A DNA stretch of 64,000 bases, taken from contig NC_083383.1 in assembly GCF_031755915.1 (NCBI RefSeq), forward strand, positions 18,713,001-18,777,000, in the 5' to 3' direction. The position numbers were made by a program, and so were the translations under genes. The notes beneath the pieces are model-generated. The model searched no databases, was not told the origin of the DNA, and saw only the letters and a program-made list of their open reading frames with translations. The stretch's first letter is position 1. Each line of letters starts with the position of its first letter. This document shows, in pieces, positions 44,591 to 56,861 of this stretch. The stretch is from Ziziphus jujuba. Lineage: Eukaryota; Streptophyta; Magnoliopsida; Rosales; Rhamnaceae.

Positions 44591-44852
44591 TAGTTATTTA
44601 TATATACGTATGTATCTTTACACTTAAAATGTTGATAAAAAATTATTTGTATTGTCAATTTACTTTTATAGATTTTTTAATTGGTTTCATTTATATATCT
44701 TTTACTTTTAATTTAGTTTGTAGTTATTTATATATATGTATAGGTCTATGTACTTCAATGTGGATAAAAATTGATTAGTGTTGTCAATTTATATTTATAG
44801 TTTTTTTTATTGGTTTCATTTATGTATATTTTATTTTTAATTTAGTTTCTTG
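44591..44852 (+). repeat. Imperfect 130-bp tandem duplication
   Basis: Copies at 44591-44720 and 44721-44852 share 'tagttatttatatata', 'ttgtcaattta', 'attggtttcattta' and 'tttaatttagttt' in the same order. They differ at roughly one base in seven. Confidence 0.8.
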
Positions 44853-46301
44853 ATTACTCGCATTAAGTAATTGATACTTTTAATTTTTGCTCTTTGAACT
44901 TTTAGGTCTTTAGATATTCTTAAAAAGAAATGCAAAACAAGGATAAAAAAAAAGGAAGATTGGTTTTGATTTTTTGTATTTGATTTTTTATCTAGATATT
45001 TTTTTAAAAAAAATGTAAAACAAGGATTAAAAAATTTGAGATTGTAGAATTTAATCTAAGTAATTTTTTGACATCAAAGCCAAAGAAAAAAAATCACTCT
45101 AGTTACATTGTACAATCTCAAATTTTTCTATGGTAACCACTTGTGGTTTAGCTTCAAGAAAATTCAAACTTTTTTTATTTACCCCCTTTTTTGTTTCTAA
45201 TTACATTCTGTACTAATGTTTCTCTGTAAGCAATATTTTTTAGATGTTTGTTGCTTCTACAACATAAATGTGGCATGGCTTTTATTTGTTGGGAAGTTTG
45301 ATAAGCTTATATATATATATATATATATATGTTTGTTTCTTTGTTGGATAAGTTTTTTCAAGTTTTAAAAAAAATTTACATGGTTTTAATTTTTTTGAGT
45401 TGTTATGTTAGTACGTTATTATTGATTTATGGAGATGATCAAAATGTAAATAGCATGGTTCATATGGTACATTATTGATAACTCTTTAATTTTTTTTTCT
45501 TAGTTTAGAGTAGTTAATATTAGGGTAATACTGTTGTTATGCTTTTTGTGATTATGAATCAATATGGCATATTGAGAAAATGAAGCATTGTGAACACATT
45601 GTGGAACTCATACCATTTATATCTTTTGCTTCTTTTTTATACATATGGACTTTCGCCTTTGTATAAAAAAGGGGAAAATCACTTCTTAAATACACTTATT
45701 AATCATACATTGCATTGGCCTTCTGTTTCCTGATTACCACTTGTCACTTATGCCCCTCTAATATGTTAAGACATTTGACAGTTAACATATGCTTTCCAAT
45801 TGACAGTTAACATGCGCTTGGTCTTGTTGACTCCTTTTTTTATCAGTAAGATAAAGCTTATTCTGTAACTCTTATGCAAACTTTTGTCTTGCCTACATCT
45901 TCAAATTCTTATTTTCTTGAAATCAACTTTGATGTATACATTTTTATATAGCATGTTTGCAAGCAATTCATTATATAATGACTTTCCTAGTGCTCAACTT
46001 ACCAATTATAGAAATCCGTTTAGCTTATTATTGATTATTTATAAATTTATATATGTTTTGATACTCTATAATACTTTAGTAGTTTTTTTGTTATAAGCAC
46101 TTTGCTAGTCATCTTGTTCATATATGAATTTGTCCAAACGTAATTTGTAAGCTCTAACTAAAAACTTTCTTTTACTTATCTATTTTACTCCTTTCTCCTT
46201 ATGTCCCTAGTATTATATTGTTGTTAAGATAGTAATACTTAAGTTTTAGTACTATGTTGTTGGTTGGTTCCTCTATATGTGACATTGCTTACATATTGTA
46301 C
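44853..46301. other. AT-rich region upstream of the DUF1985/Ulp1 remnant
   Basis: No coding region recognised. (TA)n at 45309-45331 and poly-T/A runs. The stretch 45720-45850 holds a short repeat of 'tgacagttaacat' (45776-45813). Confidence 0.5.
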
Positions 46302-46604
46302 TTTAGAATGGCACCAAGGAAGAAGAACTTGAGATCTCATTTGAAGAAGGAAAGTATGAAGCTGCAACCCAAGAAGTGCAGTAAAAGCACGTCACCACCC
46401 TCCTTGATAAGCAGCAAACTTCTAGGCTGCAATCCCCAATCCAAGAAGGAAAGCACTAAGCTACAATCCAAATTCAAAAAGGAAAGCACTAAGCTTATTT
46501 CTCCAACCAAGCTTCCCGTCAATGTCCCAATATCCTCTCCCCCATCTCAGTTTGTAAGTTTGATACTTTTTGATGTATCTCGATATGTTGAATGTATGGT
46601 TTAG
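46302..46604 (+). pseudogene. N-terminal exon of a DUF1985/Ulp1-type gene (probable)
   Basis: The frame from the internal ATG at 46308 reads 'MAPRKKNLRSHLKKESMKLQ' and then repeats a short lysine/serine motif ('KKESTKLQSKFKKESTKL'). The sequence is basic and low in complexity. It lies just upstream of the DUF1985-like segment on the same strand, and a charged N-terminus is usual for this gene type. I place it there by position only; no domain is visible. Confidence 0.45.
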
Positions 46605-46879
46605 TTCACAGCTTAGATCATGCATGTTTTACCATATTTATTATAAATATGCAAAATTATGAGATTTTGATATGCATTTATGAATTCTATGAAAGTTATA
46701 TTAGTTTTATTGATAATATATCTTTAACTATTTATTCATGATTGTTGATATCTCGTAGTAAACTTCTCCTGATGGTCTTCAGTGATTACCGATAAGCCAT
46801 CGAGAATTTGTTTCTCATAGATTGATTACCAAATGATTCATGGGAAATACCACTTGTTTAATAACGTCACGTATGTATT

Positions 46880-47700
46880 TGGATTCGTTTGAACATATTA
46901 ATGTCAAATTGGGATGGAAAAATAATGTGTATGCAAATGGTTAACTTCCATTCAATTTATGGTACATTATTTTCCAGGCTACTGAAGCTCCTAGATGGAA
47001 TGGATATATTTTCAAAGATGTTGATATATTCAAAGCTAGAGTGCATTTTTTTGCAAATTCAATGGAAGTAAACGTAGTAAGCAAAAGTGTTTTTACACTT
47101 GATCAATTGAATATGTACAAAACGACTTGTTTTGGACCTTTGCTTGAAACTAAAGAACCTTAAATTCTTTGGTCACTTAGTGCACAATCTGTTATGGTGA
47201 AGAATTCTGTGTAATGATTTAAAGGTTCTCAAGTTCAACTTTGATGGACCAGGAGTTTGATTTACTAAGTGGGTATTTATGCTTATTACTGGCTTAAAAT
47301 TTTGTCGGTTTCCTACTAAACTTAAGGTATGGAATATTGAATCCTCCAACTTACATGAAAGGTTGTTAGAAGATAAATCTGACCTCAAACGACTTAATTT
47401 GGAATGAATGTTCAAATATGCACATTTTGAAAACGATTGGGATGCAGTCAAGATCACATTGCTGTATTTCTTAGTTTATGGTGTACTTGGAATGGATCTA
47501 AGGATTCAGATTAATATGAAGTATATTGGTATTATGGACGGCATCAAGTTTTCAATTACTACCATTGGGACACTCTGAGATAAAAGGAGATAGTGGAGTC
47601 CTTGCACAATGCTTTTTGTGATAGAACAGAAGAGGTTAAAAACAAATTTAGCTCGTATGATCTAAAAAGTTTACCTTTGGCATTTTAGGTGCATTTTATT
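46880..47700 (+). pseudogene. DUF1985-like domain, decayed
   Basis: Joining plus-strand frames across stops gives 'WVFMLITGLKFCRFPTKLKV', 'LHERLLEDKSDLKRLNLE', 'FENDWDAVKITLLYFLVYGV' and 'IQINMKYIGIMDGIKFS'. This follows the plant DUF1985 pattern: a conserved LITGL, then leucine-rich 'KxxLLYFL' and a later acidic position. DUF1985 occurs mainly upstream of Ulp1-type peptidases carried by transposons. At least five stops or frameshifts, so not functional. Confidence 0.7.
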
Positions 47701-49259
47701 ATCACATATGAACTTACTTGTAATTTAAAAATTAAATTTTGTCACCAATATTTTATCCTTTGTAGGTGTGGGGTTATGAATCAATTCCTGATCTTGGTAA
47801 ACAATTTGCCCAACAATATAACACTACTTGTCCTTAAATTATTGGATGGAATGTTATAACTTCATCGGAACATAAAATTATGAATTCTTGATATACATCA
47901 AAATAGCACTTTAAGGAAAATTTAGTTCTATTACATATTTTATCAAATTTAAGTTAAACCAATTTATTCAAGTTATACCAAATTTAACTTGAATGTTATT
48001 TCATTCAAGTCACACCATTTTTTTTATTTTGATATGCGATTTTCCCATACAATGTACCAAATTTAGTTATCATGAAATATGGACATATATAATTTTTTTG
48101 TTTTTCATTTCTCTTTTTTTTTTTTTAAATTTCATCCAATATGTTGTGCATTGGAAGTTATATGCCACTGATAATAAGAAAACTATGGATTACTGGCGAA
48201 CTTCAACAACTGAAGCACATGAGGTTCAATATATAGAACCACCATTTATGGAATCGATTGCACCCAAGGTAGATGTCGGTACTTGAGATGTGGGAGAAAA
48301 TAAAAAGCATGCCAATGCCCCATCAAAATCCAATTCTCCTAAATGGGTGACATATGATAATGTAAGTTTATCTAGCAACTACATTTAAAATATATACTAC
48401 ATAAGATTCATTTGTGTTGTACTAATATTATTTACTTGTTTTCGGATAGTAAAGTTAAATAGATTAATTGCGGGGAGGCCAAATTAGATGAACTAAAGCA
48501 AAATGTGGTTGTCAAATTTGATTAAGTAAAACCGGAGATGGCTACCTTAAGAATGATGTTGGTTCCCTTGTTGACAAACTTAATTATCAGGTATCATATG
48601 ATGGCTTCAACCCATTAATAAGGTTGTTCAGCCTTCTATTATTGCATGCATTCATACATAATATTTGAGAGTCACGTGATTATTATATTGTATACTTATT
48701 CATGGATGTCTTCTTATTTCGAAACTACAAATTAACTATTTTATTATGTAGGTCGAACAAAACATTCTCCACAATCACTGCCCTCTTCAGTTTAACAGTC
48801 ATCCCATTGGCACCTTCTGATTGTTAGAAAGAAAGATTGTATTGTGAAAAAGAAAGAATAAATGATGCTCCAGTGGAGGATATCTTTGGTATAAAAATAG
48901 ATGTTGATGAATGTCAAACACCACTCGATCCAATCATACTTGATAGCTCCAATGCAAATAATTCCATATAATGGTAGGTATCAGGCTCTACATATGGAAA
49001 GGAAGATTATTGATTTGGCCGAGAGTTCATAATGTGAGGCTCTGCATTTGGAATGGGATAGTGATATGGCCAATGGTTTACAACGTGAGGAAATTTTGAC
49101 TTATGGTTTTCCAGATAAAAGCCCTTTGGTAGAGTTTATCAATAGTCACAATATGTCATGAGACCTCACCAAAATACAGCATGTCATGGTGGAATTGTAA
49201 TTATATAAGTACATATATGTTGGAAAATATGGATTTCATTTATTCCCTTTATAGATAAT
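47701..49259 (+). pseudogene. Linker between DUF1985 and C48 domains, degraded
   Basis: A readable part at 48135-48286 ('VVHWKLYATDNKKTMDYWRT', 'EAHEVQYIEPPFMESIAPKV') sits where the linker between DUF1985 and the peptidase belongs. The rest is degraded and AT-rich, probably with introns. No domain recognised. Confidence 0.45.
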
Positions 49260-49929
49260 GAGGTGATCCTAATCATTACATTTATACATCCCCATCAATA
49301 ATGGTAGCATCCACTGGCTTGCTGCATGTGTTAATTTGAAAGCACTCCACAGATTTGTATGATTCAAATATTGGAAACAAATATTCCTAGAACAAAGAAC
49401 TTGAAAATGCCGAATGCATCAAGTATATATTGCCTTACTTGTTCAAAGATGAGAAATATTACGACAGCAAACCAGAAGTGTTGGCTAGTTTAGATCCATT
49501 CACCATGACAATTATCAATGACACACACCACCAAGACAATAGGTATGAATATGTTCTACTTTAAAATTTCAGTTTATTGATAATATTATCTTGTCGGTAA
49601 GAAAAAAAAATAATAAGGATGTTTTTCATAAAGCTTTAGTTTCATCTATAGCCTCTAGGTCCTCTTATATATTGCATCCATTTTATAATTTTTAAACATT
49701 GTTTTTTCTACTTCCTTGATCCTATATGTGTTTTGGAAACTACAGAGGTGATTGTGAGGTGTTTGCTTTGAAGTATATTAAGTGCAAAAGTAGTGGTGGT
49801 GCTCTTTTATTCAAGCAGAATGATATTGATTGGTTTAGAAATAAATATGCTGTGAAGTTGTATTTTAATAAATTTTCAATTAGATCCTATGTTTTCCACT
49901 TTCAATATATTAATGTAAAGTTCATATGA
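49260..49929 (+). pseudogene. Ulp1-type C48 cysteine peptidase domain, decayed
   Basis: The catalytic order is readable: His in 'HWLAACVNLKALHRFV' (codon 49312-49314), Asp in 'YDSNIGNKYS' (49361-49363, after a 1-bp frameshift), then Cys in 'GDCEVFALKYIKC' (codon 49753-49755). A GT-AG intron (49543-49745) splits the sequence between 'HHQDNR' and 'GDC'. Ulp1 peptidases remove SUMO from proteins. The position after the catalytic Cys is Glu, where the family usually has Gly. A stop and a frameshift make this a dead copy. Together with DUF1985 it points to a Mutator-like or CACTA-like element as the carrier, but no terminal repeats were found. Confidence 0.78.
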
Positions 49930-49984
49930 TGATATAGGATCTGGTTATGAAGGTCAAAATTACATTATGGCATCCTATTTTTTT

Positions 49985-51180
49985 GTATTATACTCCATGT
50001 GGTATTATAATTATTCTTATATTATGTATGATATCACAGAATTTGTACATATACATATACTCAATGTAACTTAAGGAATGATCAAAAATATAAAAAAAAC
50101 AAATTAATCCATTAACAAAAAAACAAATTGTGCAATTGAAATTACCAACACTTTGTCGGTAATCACGATAGCTTCTATTGGTAATTCTTTCAAAGTGTAA
50201 CATATTCTTTCAAAAAGTAACATACTTGCAGGAAAAATTACCAATGATGTCTGCAGTATTCCCAATACACATTTTGGTAATAATTTATATGTATTAATTT
50301 TTTTTTAATAATACTTCATATGATATTACAATTACTTTTATATTATGTATGGCACCATAAAATTTGTATTTATATATTTATTCGGTACAACTTAAGGAAT
50401 GATTAAAAACAAAAGGAAAAAAAACAAATTAACCCATTAAAAAAAAATTATGCTATCAAAATTACCAATGCTCTTTTGGTAATGATGATAGCTTTTGTTA
50501 ATAATTTTTCAAAAAGTAACATATTTGTTGGAAAAATTACTGATGGTATATATTGGTATTAACTATGGTAAATTTTTATATTAATCTTTTTTTTTAATAA
50601 TACTTTATATGGTATTATAATTATTTTTACATTATGTATGATACCATAGAATTTGTACTAATGCATTTATTCAATTCAATTTAAGGAATGATTAAAAACA
50701 AAAGAAAAAAAATGTAAGGAATAAATAAAAACAATGTAAGGAAATGCATAACTTTTTTTTTAAAAAATAATTATACAGCCGAAATTATCAATACCCTATC
50801 GGTAATCGCGATAGTATCCATTGGTAATTTTTTCAAAGACTAATATACTTTCTGATGAGATTACCAATGGCATTTGTCGGTATGACCAATAGGCTTTCGA
50901 TAATTTTTTCGCTAATTTATGCATGTGATAATTTTTTTTTTTTATAATACTCCATGTGATATTACAATTATATATGTTGTGTAGCCATAATAGAAGTTGT
51001 ACTGAAGAAAAAAGAAAATAAAATAAAATTAGAAGAAAAAAGCAAATTAATCATTAACAAAAATAAAAATAAAATTGCACAATTTAAATTACCAATGATT
51101 TACCAGTAATCACGATAATGACCATCGGTAATATTTCTAGGATATAAACACGATGGAAAATAATGAATTTTGTCCTGCAT
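49985..51180 (+). repeat. Tandem array of four ~320-bp units
   Basis: Anchors of the form 'aaattaccaatg...ggtaatcacgatag' recur at 50141, 50461, 50784 and 51088, giving spacings of 320, 323 and 304. Each unit also carries 'ggtattataatta', 'attatgtatg' and 'aaggaatgat(t/c)aaaaa'. Units differ considerably, so the array is old. The repeated 'ttaccaatg/ggtaat' core resembles the inverted-repeat-rich subterminal regions of plant CACTA-like elements, which is only a suggestion. Confidence 0.82.
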
Positions 51181-52250
51181 ATCAATAAGCATCATGTCCC
51201 ACTAATTCCATTTAACAATTACCAGTTCTATTATTGTCTTACTTATCAAACTTGAAATATTTATTGACCACTCTAATAACCAAATAATTATCATCACATC
51301 AACCCCAATATAACAAACAAAGTTCTCTAATTAAATAACACTAAAAAATAACATATAGAAAATAAAATTTGTAAAACTAAGAGTTATGGTAAGTTTACTA
51401 AGACATTGCCCAAGGAATGGATTGTGATTTCTCTTTGTTAGAGATTTTACAAGAGAATTTCAATGACTGAGAAACATTGTGAACATGTAAATCCATCACC
51501 CCAATACTGCTTTAATACCTTAAATTCAAGTTCTGGATCTCTATTAATGAACTCCTACTCCTCTCAACCTTCTTTATTTCTATCACAAATTAATATTTTA
51601 GTTTGGTGAAACTGAAATTGATGAGCTCCACATAGTTTTTTATTTTATTTTTTTTCTCTGTTAGAGTTATTGAATAACAAAGTTTTTTTTTTTTTTGGTT
51701 GAATTACAGAGATGGTTTTTTTTTATTGTATTAAATAATAGAGATTTTGATTTGTTGAAAGGGAGGTTGAGAATTATGGTAAGGTAGTAAAGAGAGAGAG
51801 AGAGAGAGAGAGAAATTGAATGTGGTGGATGAGTTATTGGTAAGAGAGAGAGAAATTAAATGTGGTGTATGGATTAAAGATATAGTTGGAATAATAAAAA
51901 TAAAGTGGATAAATAAAATAAAAATAAGAAGAAGGGATAAATATCATTAGCCACCTAGTTTGCGGATATTGGATCAAATTTGCCAAAACTAAATGTGGGA
52001 GGCCAAAGCTCACCTGTTTTGGTTGAGATAGTTTGGTTTTTATCTTTTGGGTCCAAAGCTGTAACTCGGGCTCGCTCTTGGAGTTGACACTGGTGGGCCT
52101 ACCTTGGAGTGTGCATTGAGTTGTTAAAAAAGAAAAAAAAAATCTTGGACTTCAAAGAATGTTTTTTATTAGACAAGCTACATACTTTATAGGGTAAAAT
52201 GTTAAACAGGTATAAAACATGCGCACATGTATATATATATATACATAGAA
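51181..52250. other. Intergenic spacer with GA microsatellite
   Basis: No gene. A (GA)n run lies at 51791-51812 with a second short one at 51845-51851. T-runs around 51683-51696. A less AT-rich stretch at 52000-52110 has no recognisable product. Confidence 0.5.
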
Positions 52251-52395
52251 AGGCTACGGTATGGTCCGTCTGCATGTGGATCCGCACCAAAATCAATACA
52301 TTTTTAAAAAACTATCGGATTTGCTGTGTATACATACAAAGCAAAGCTATCTGCTTTGGTGTGGGTCCGCATGCAAATGGACTGCACCATAGCCT
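52251..52395. mobile_element. Small foldback element (MITE-like), 145 bp
   Basis: A 41-base arm at 52251-52291 ('aggctacggtatggtccgtc...') and its inverted partner at 52355-52395 match at 32 of 41 positions, and all nine differences are transitions. Read as plus-strand RNA, six of the nine become G-U pairs, so 38 of 41 positions could pair around a ~63-base loop. No target duplication was found. It could be a MITE or the remains of one. Confidence 0.7.
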
Positions 52396-53392
52396 CCTCC
52401 TGTATATATAAAGCCAATTAACAATTATGTGAGCAATCCATCAAGCAAAGAAATATAATTAAATTTAAATTGCTGCGAGGTGTATAAATAGCATATTCAC
52501 TTTTTAAATTTTTTTTAAGAAAAAAAAGTTAGTGTAGCGATAATTTAAAACTTACTGTTCCCATATATGGCTCTGTATTTGTATTCTTCACTCTAAGATA
52601 ATTAAAAAAAATACTAATTAAAGAATACTCACAAAGCTCATAAATTGGGGATATATTTATATGTAGAATCTATATAATATATAAAAGGACAAGAGTATAC
52701 ACCATGTGTCAACATACCTTTTTATCAAATTCCCTCCAAAAGCATCTTTTTTAATTTAATTTTATTTATCATTTATTTATTTATTATTTTATCTTTTATG
52801 GATATAACCAAATATATATACAATCAATTTTTGATATAACTATCAAACAATTGATAAAATGACATATGATAATAATTCTGAAATAAATTAAAATAAATAA
52901 AATATTTTATTTTATTTTATTTACCAAATAAGTCAAATACGTAATATATATAGTTTCCTTAATTAAATATTTTTACATATACAAATATGCTTACATGGAA
53001 ATTAATAAAGATATATATATTTTTTTATATAAAAATATAATATCATAAATAATAATTGTTAAACATAGTAAAATAAGATTTATTTTCAAAATAAATTATT
53101 TGATCTTATTTTGTTACTAATTAATATATATTTTTATGATTATATTAGATGGACGTTTTAGAAAGACTAGATTTTGCTCAAGTATATTCGGGCCAATGGG
53201 AAAAGATCTTGGAAATCATTCTCCAAGAACGCAACTTTGCCCTTTTTTGTTATGTATTTGAATAATAAATATATAAAAATTATATCTTTTTATACAACTT
53301 TTATTCCTATAAACACATTTATTGGAATTTTTATAAAATTATATAAATATATATATATATATATAATTAATTTTTTATATACTTTTATAATA
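52396..53392. other. AT-rich spacer with a Helitron-like end motif
   Basis: Contains 'atctatataatatataaaag' at about 52668-52687. The same motif recurs at 54431-54450. Such 5'-TC ends after an A are seen in plant Helitrons. No coding region. Confidence 0.4.
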
Positions 53393-54200
53393 TGTTAGCA
53401 TTTTATCATTTCAAATTGCCTTCAAAATCATTAATTAAAAAATCATCTTTTTCTTTTAATTATTTATGATTCTATCAAAATATTAATCAGTACCAAATAG
53501 AATAATTATTTAAAAGTATGATTTTTTTTACCTTTATTGGTTATATTCCAAAATGTGTGTTTTTATTATTATAATATTAGATAATTGATTGAAAAAGTAT
53601 AATATATTTTACATTTATGGTTGTACCTAAATATATATAAAACCAATTTTTATTTTTTAATAAATTTTAAATAAACAATAAATATATTTATAATTTTATT
53701 ATAATTAATATTGTCATAAGCATTAAATATAGGTCATAATCAAATTATATATAATATTAAAATAATACATATATATATATATATATGTGTATATAACATA
53801 CCATAAGTTATATATAATTTGATATTCATCTGTATCATAGTGTACAAATCGACACATATAATAATGAAGTTATATATATATATGGTATGTATTTATAAAT
53901 TTTTTTAAAAGCCAAATTATTGTTAACTAGGTTATAATAATAACAATAATAATAAATATAATTAAATTATTATAAGAACTTAACATAGAAAAATTAATTA
54001 TTCGCAAAGAGTCAAAAAATATATTTGAATTTGAATTTGAATTTCACAAATAAAAAATATTATATAAATACATTTAAATTTAAATTTGAATTTGAATTTT
54101 ATAGATATAAAAAATTAAATAGGTAAATATTTTTTAATTTCAATTCCATAAATAATTTACCTTATAAGGTAAAAATGTATTTATGAGATAAATAATAATA
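53393..54200 (+). repeat. AT-rich duplicated block, copy 1
   Basis: Two parts reappear in the same order downstream: 53393-53690 matches 54480-54778 ('caaaatattaatcagtac', 'agataattgattgaaaaagt'), and 53722-54200 matches about 56500-57140 ('aggtcataatcaaattatat', 'aagttatatataatttgat', repeated 'tttgaatttgaa'). In copy 1 the two parts are contiguous. Confidence 0.8.
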
Positions 54201-54479
54201 ATAATAATAAAATTATATTATGAGTATTTAATATATGAAAATTAATTATTTACAAGAAATCAAAAAATATATTTTAATTTGAATTTGATTCTATAGATGG
54301 AAAATATTATTTAAATACATTTGAATTTGAATTAAATTATATAAATGCATTTGAATTTGAATTTAATTTTCATAGACGAAAAAAATAGATAAAATAAATT
54401 CCATAAATAGAAAAAATTAGATAGGTAAAAATCTATATAATATATAAAAATATAAGAGTCTTGTGTCACGTATTAGCAT
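54201..54479. other. AT-rich spacer with subrepeats
   Basis: Contains (AAT)n at 54190-54209 and another copy of the 'gaaaattaattatttac...aaatatatttt' subrepeat also present at 53985 and 57205. A second Helitron-like 'atctatataatatataaaa' lies at 54431. Confidence 0.5.
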
Positions 54480-54767
54480 ATTGTATTAGTATATTATCAT
54501 TTCAAAATCTCTCCAAAATCATCAATAAAAAGAAACAAATCATCTATTTTTTATTATTTATGATTATATCAAAATATTAATCAGTACAAAATGGAATAGC
54601 TATTTAAAAGAATAAATTTTTTTACCTTTAGTGGTTGTATTCAAAAATATATATTTTATTATTATAATACTAGATAATTGATTGAAAAAGTATAAAATTT
54701 GTTATCTTTTATGGTTCTGCTCAAATATATATAAAATCAATTTTTGTTTTGAAATAAATTTTAAATA

Positions 54768-54796
<29 letters not shown>
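54480..54796 (+). repeat. AT-rich duplicated block, copy 2, left part
   Basis: Matches 53393-53690 with about 10-15 percent differences and ends in a (TA)n run. It is interrupted at 54797 by the 1.7-kb insertion. Confidence 0.8.
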
Positions 54797-54799
<3 letters not shown>

Positions 54800-56481
54800 C
54801 TATGTGTAAAATCAACTCGCAAATGCACGAATCATTTCAAGTAATAAAGTGGAAAAATAGGATTGTTGTACTTAAAGGATTAAAAATTAAGTACTAAAGA
54901 TAATCAGATTTTGGTAATATTTGAACTAAAAATGAAGATGGCAATTGAAAATAAATAAACTAAATTAAACAAAAGTAAGCAATTAAAATTAGATTAATTT
55001 CAAGTAAGAAAGTGCATTTAATAATTATTAATACTAGGACATTTGATTTCACCACTAAATATTCCAATTTAATTACTTAAATATGTAAATTTAATTAACT
55101 AGTAATTTTGTCAACCACACTTAATCACAAAATTAATCAAAAGTAGTTTGTACTCACAATTGATAATATTCACATGATCTAACTTATTCCTTCCGATCTA
55201 TAAATTAAATCATGCAAATTCATTAAGCATAGATTAAACAAATAATATGACATGAGACATAACTATTTTTCAATCAATTATGCATTCATGTAAATCATTG
55301 TAAATCCATAATATTATCCTTTTCCAAGCTCAAATATTATTAAAATCATTCATTCATTCCGGCCTATGAAAACATTAAGCACACCAATGATTTATTAACA
55401 AAACATATTACTAATTAAATAAAACTCAACATATATTAAAGTAATTAAACCTTCATAATTAGGGCTATACCATAGTCCTAGTTATGAAAATTAGTTCATG
55501 GAAAAAATAGATTCAACATCCATAATTATTAAAAATAATAAGATTCACAATTAAAGAGAAAATAGAAGAAAATAAAAACCATTGAAGAAATCCTCCTCCT
55601 AGAGCTCTCTAAGTCGTAGCCTTTTTATCCAATTTAAAACCTTAAAACCTTTAAGAGAACTTAAGAAACTTTTAAATTTTGGTTTGTTTCTATTTACGCT
55701 TCCTAAAAGCTCTTAAATAACTCTCTAAACTTGTATATCTTCCTTCAATCAAGTAGGGATTATATATATAAGACTTTGGAAACTTTTTTCTCTCTTTATT
55801 TTCAATGTGGGAGTCTTGGAAAATATCTTTTTTAGGTCATCGAGAGAGTTGGACAAATTTCATGTGTAAAAAAGAAACTTGATATTACTTGTTCTCCACT
55901 ACTTTCCTTTTCTCTACTTCCTTCCAAAAAAAATAGGTTGTTAGTTTAATTCACCCTTAATGAAGCATGTGATATGGCATGTATTTCATTAATGATAAAT
56001 TAATCAATTATTGACATTTGTCTTAATATTGGCCCTTGGACTGCCTTGATTCATTCTCTTAATCAATGGTGGAGATTTAAATAGAAATATTCATTTTTAT
56101 AAATTCCAAACTTTAAATGATGATATCTTGTTGCTCGCACCTCAAAATCTTAAAATAGTATGATATTTGAAATCGTCAGATCGTGATGATTCATATGACA
56201 TCCACTTTCATCAGGAAATTCCCGATAGAATCTTTATGGAATCTTCAAAGTATCTTTTTGGAATCTTTTTAATGCTTAGCACATTCGAGCTCAAATCTTG
56301 CTTCCCACCATAATTCGGCCCAAGGAATCCATTTTTTATGGTTGTTTTTTTTAACTTCTTCCTCCTTCACCTACATAATTAAGTATCTTTTCGAAACAAA
56401 TGAGTGCAAACTAACAAATATTAAACTATAAATATGCCATAAAATTATTAATATTTTAGACCTAACAATATAATACTATGT
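54797..56481. mobile_element. ~1.7-kb insertion flanked by a 9-bp direct repeat
   Basis: 'atactatgt' occurs at 54797-54805 and 56473-56481, exactly at the break in the duplicated block. The body starts 'gtaaaatcaactcgcaaatg' and ends near 'ttttagacctaacaatata'. It has no recognisable coding region and no clear terminal inverted repeat. A 9-bp duplication is typical of Mutator-like elements, but the absence of inverted repeats leaves the class open. (TA)n on the left reduces the certainty of the repeat. Confidence 0.6.
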
Positions 56482-56829
56482 ATATAAAATTTTACTATAA
56501 TGAAAATTGTCATGCACATTAAACATAGGTCATAATCAAATTATATATAATATTAAGATAAAATATATACATCACACCATAAACGTAGGTCATAATCAAA
56601 TTATACATAATATTAAGATAAAATATATACATCACACCATAAACATAGGTCATAATCGAATTATATATAATATTAAAATAAAATATATACATCACACAAT
56701 AAGTTATATATAATTTGATGCTGATATATATCATAATATACAAGCCAACACATATGGTAGTGAAACTGTATATATACGGTATGTATATATATACCTTGTT
56801 TTAATCCAAATTATTGTTAATTAGGTTGG

Positions 56830-56861
<32 letters not shown>

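Noticed and set aside
49985..51180. Candidate centromeric-type satellite
   Set aside because: Only four diverged units, unequal spacing and location beside a transposon gene; a satellite would be longer and more uniform.
56507..56743. Open frames on both strands with repeated I/Y/N residues
   Set aside because: They are produced by the 60-bp tandem repeat, whose length is a multiple of three; composition is not protein-like.
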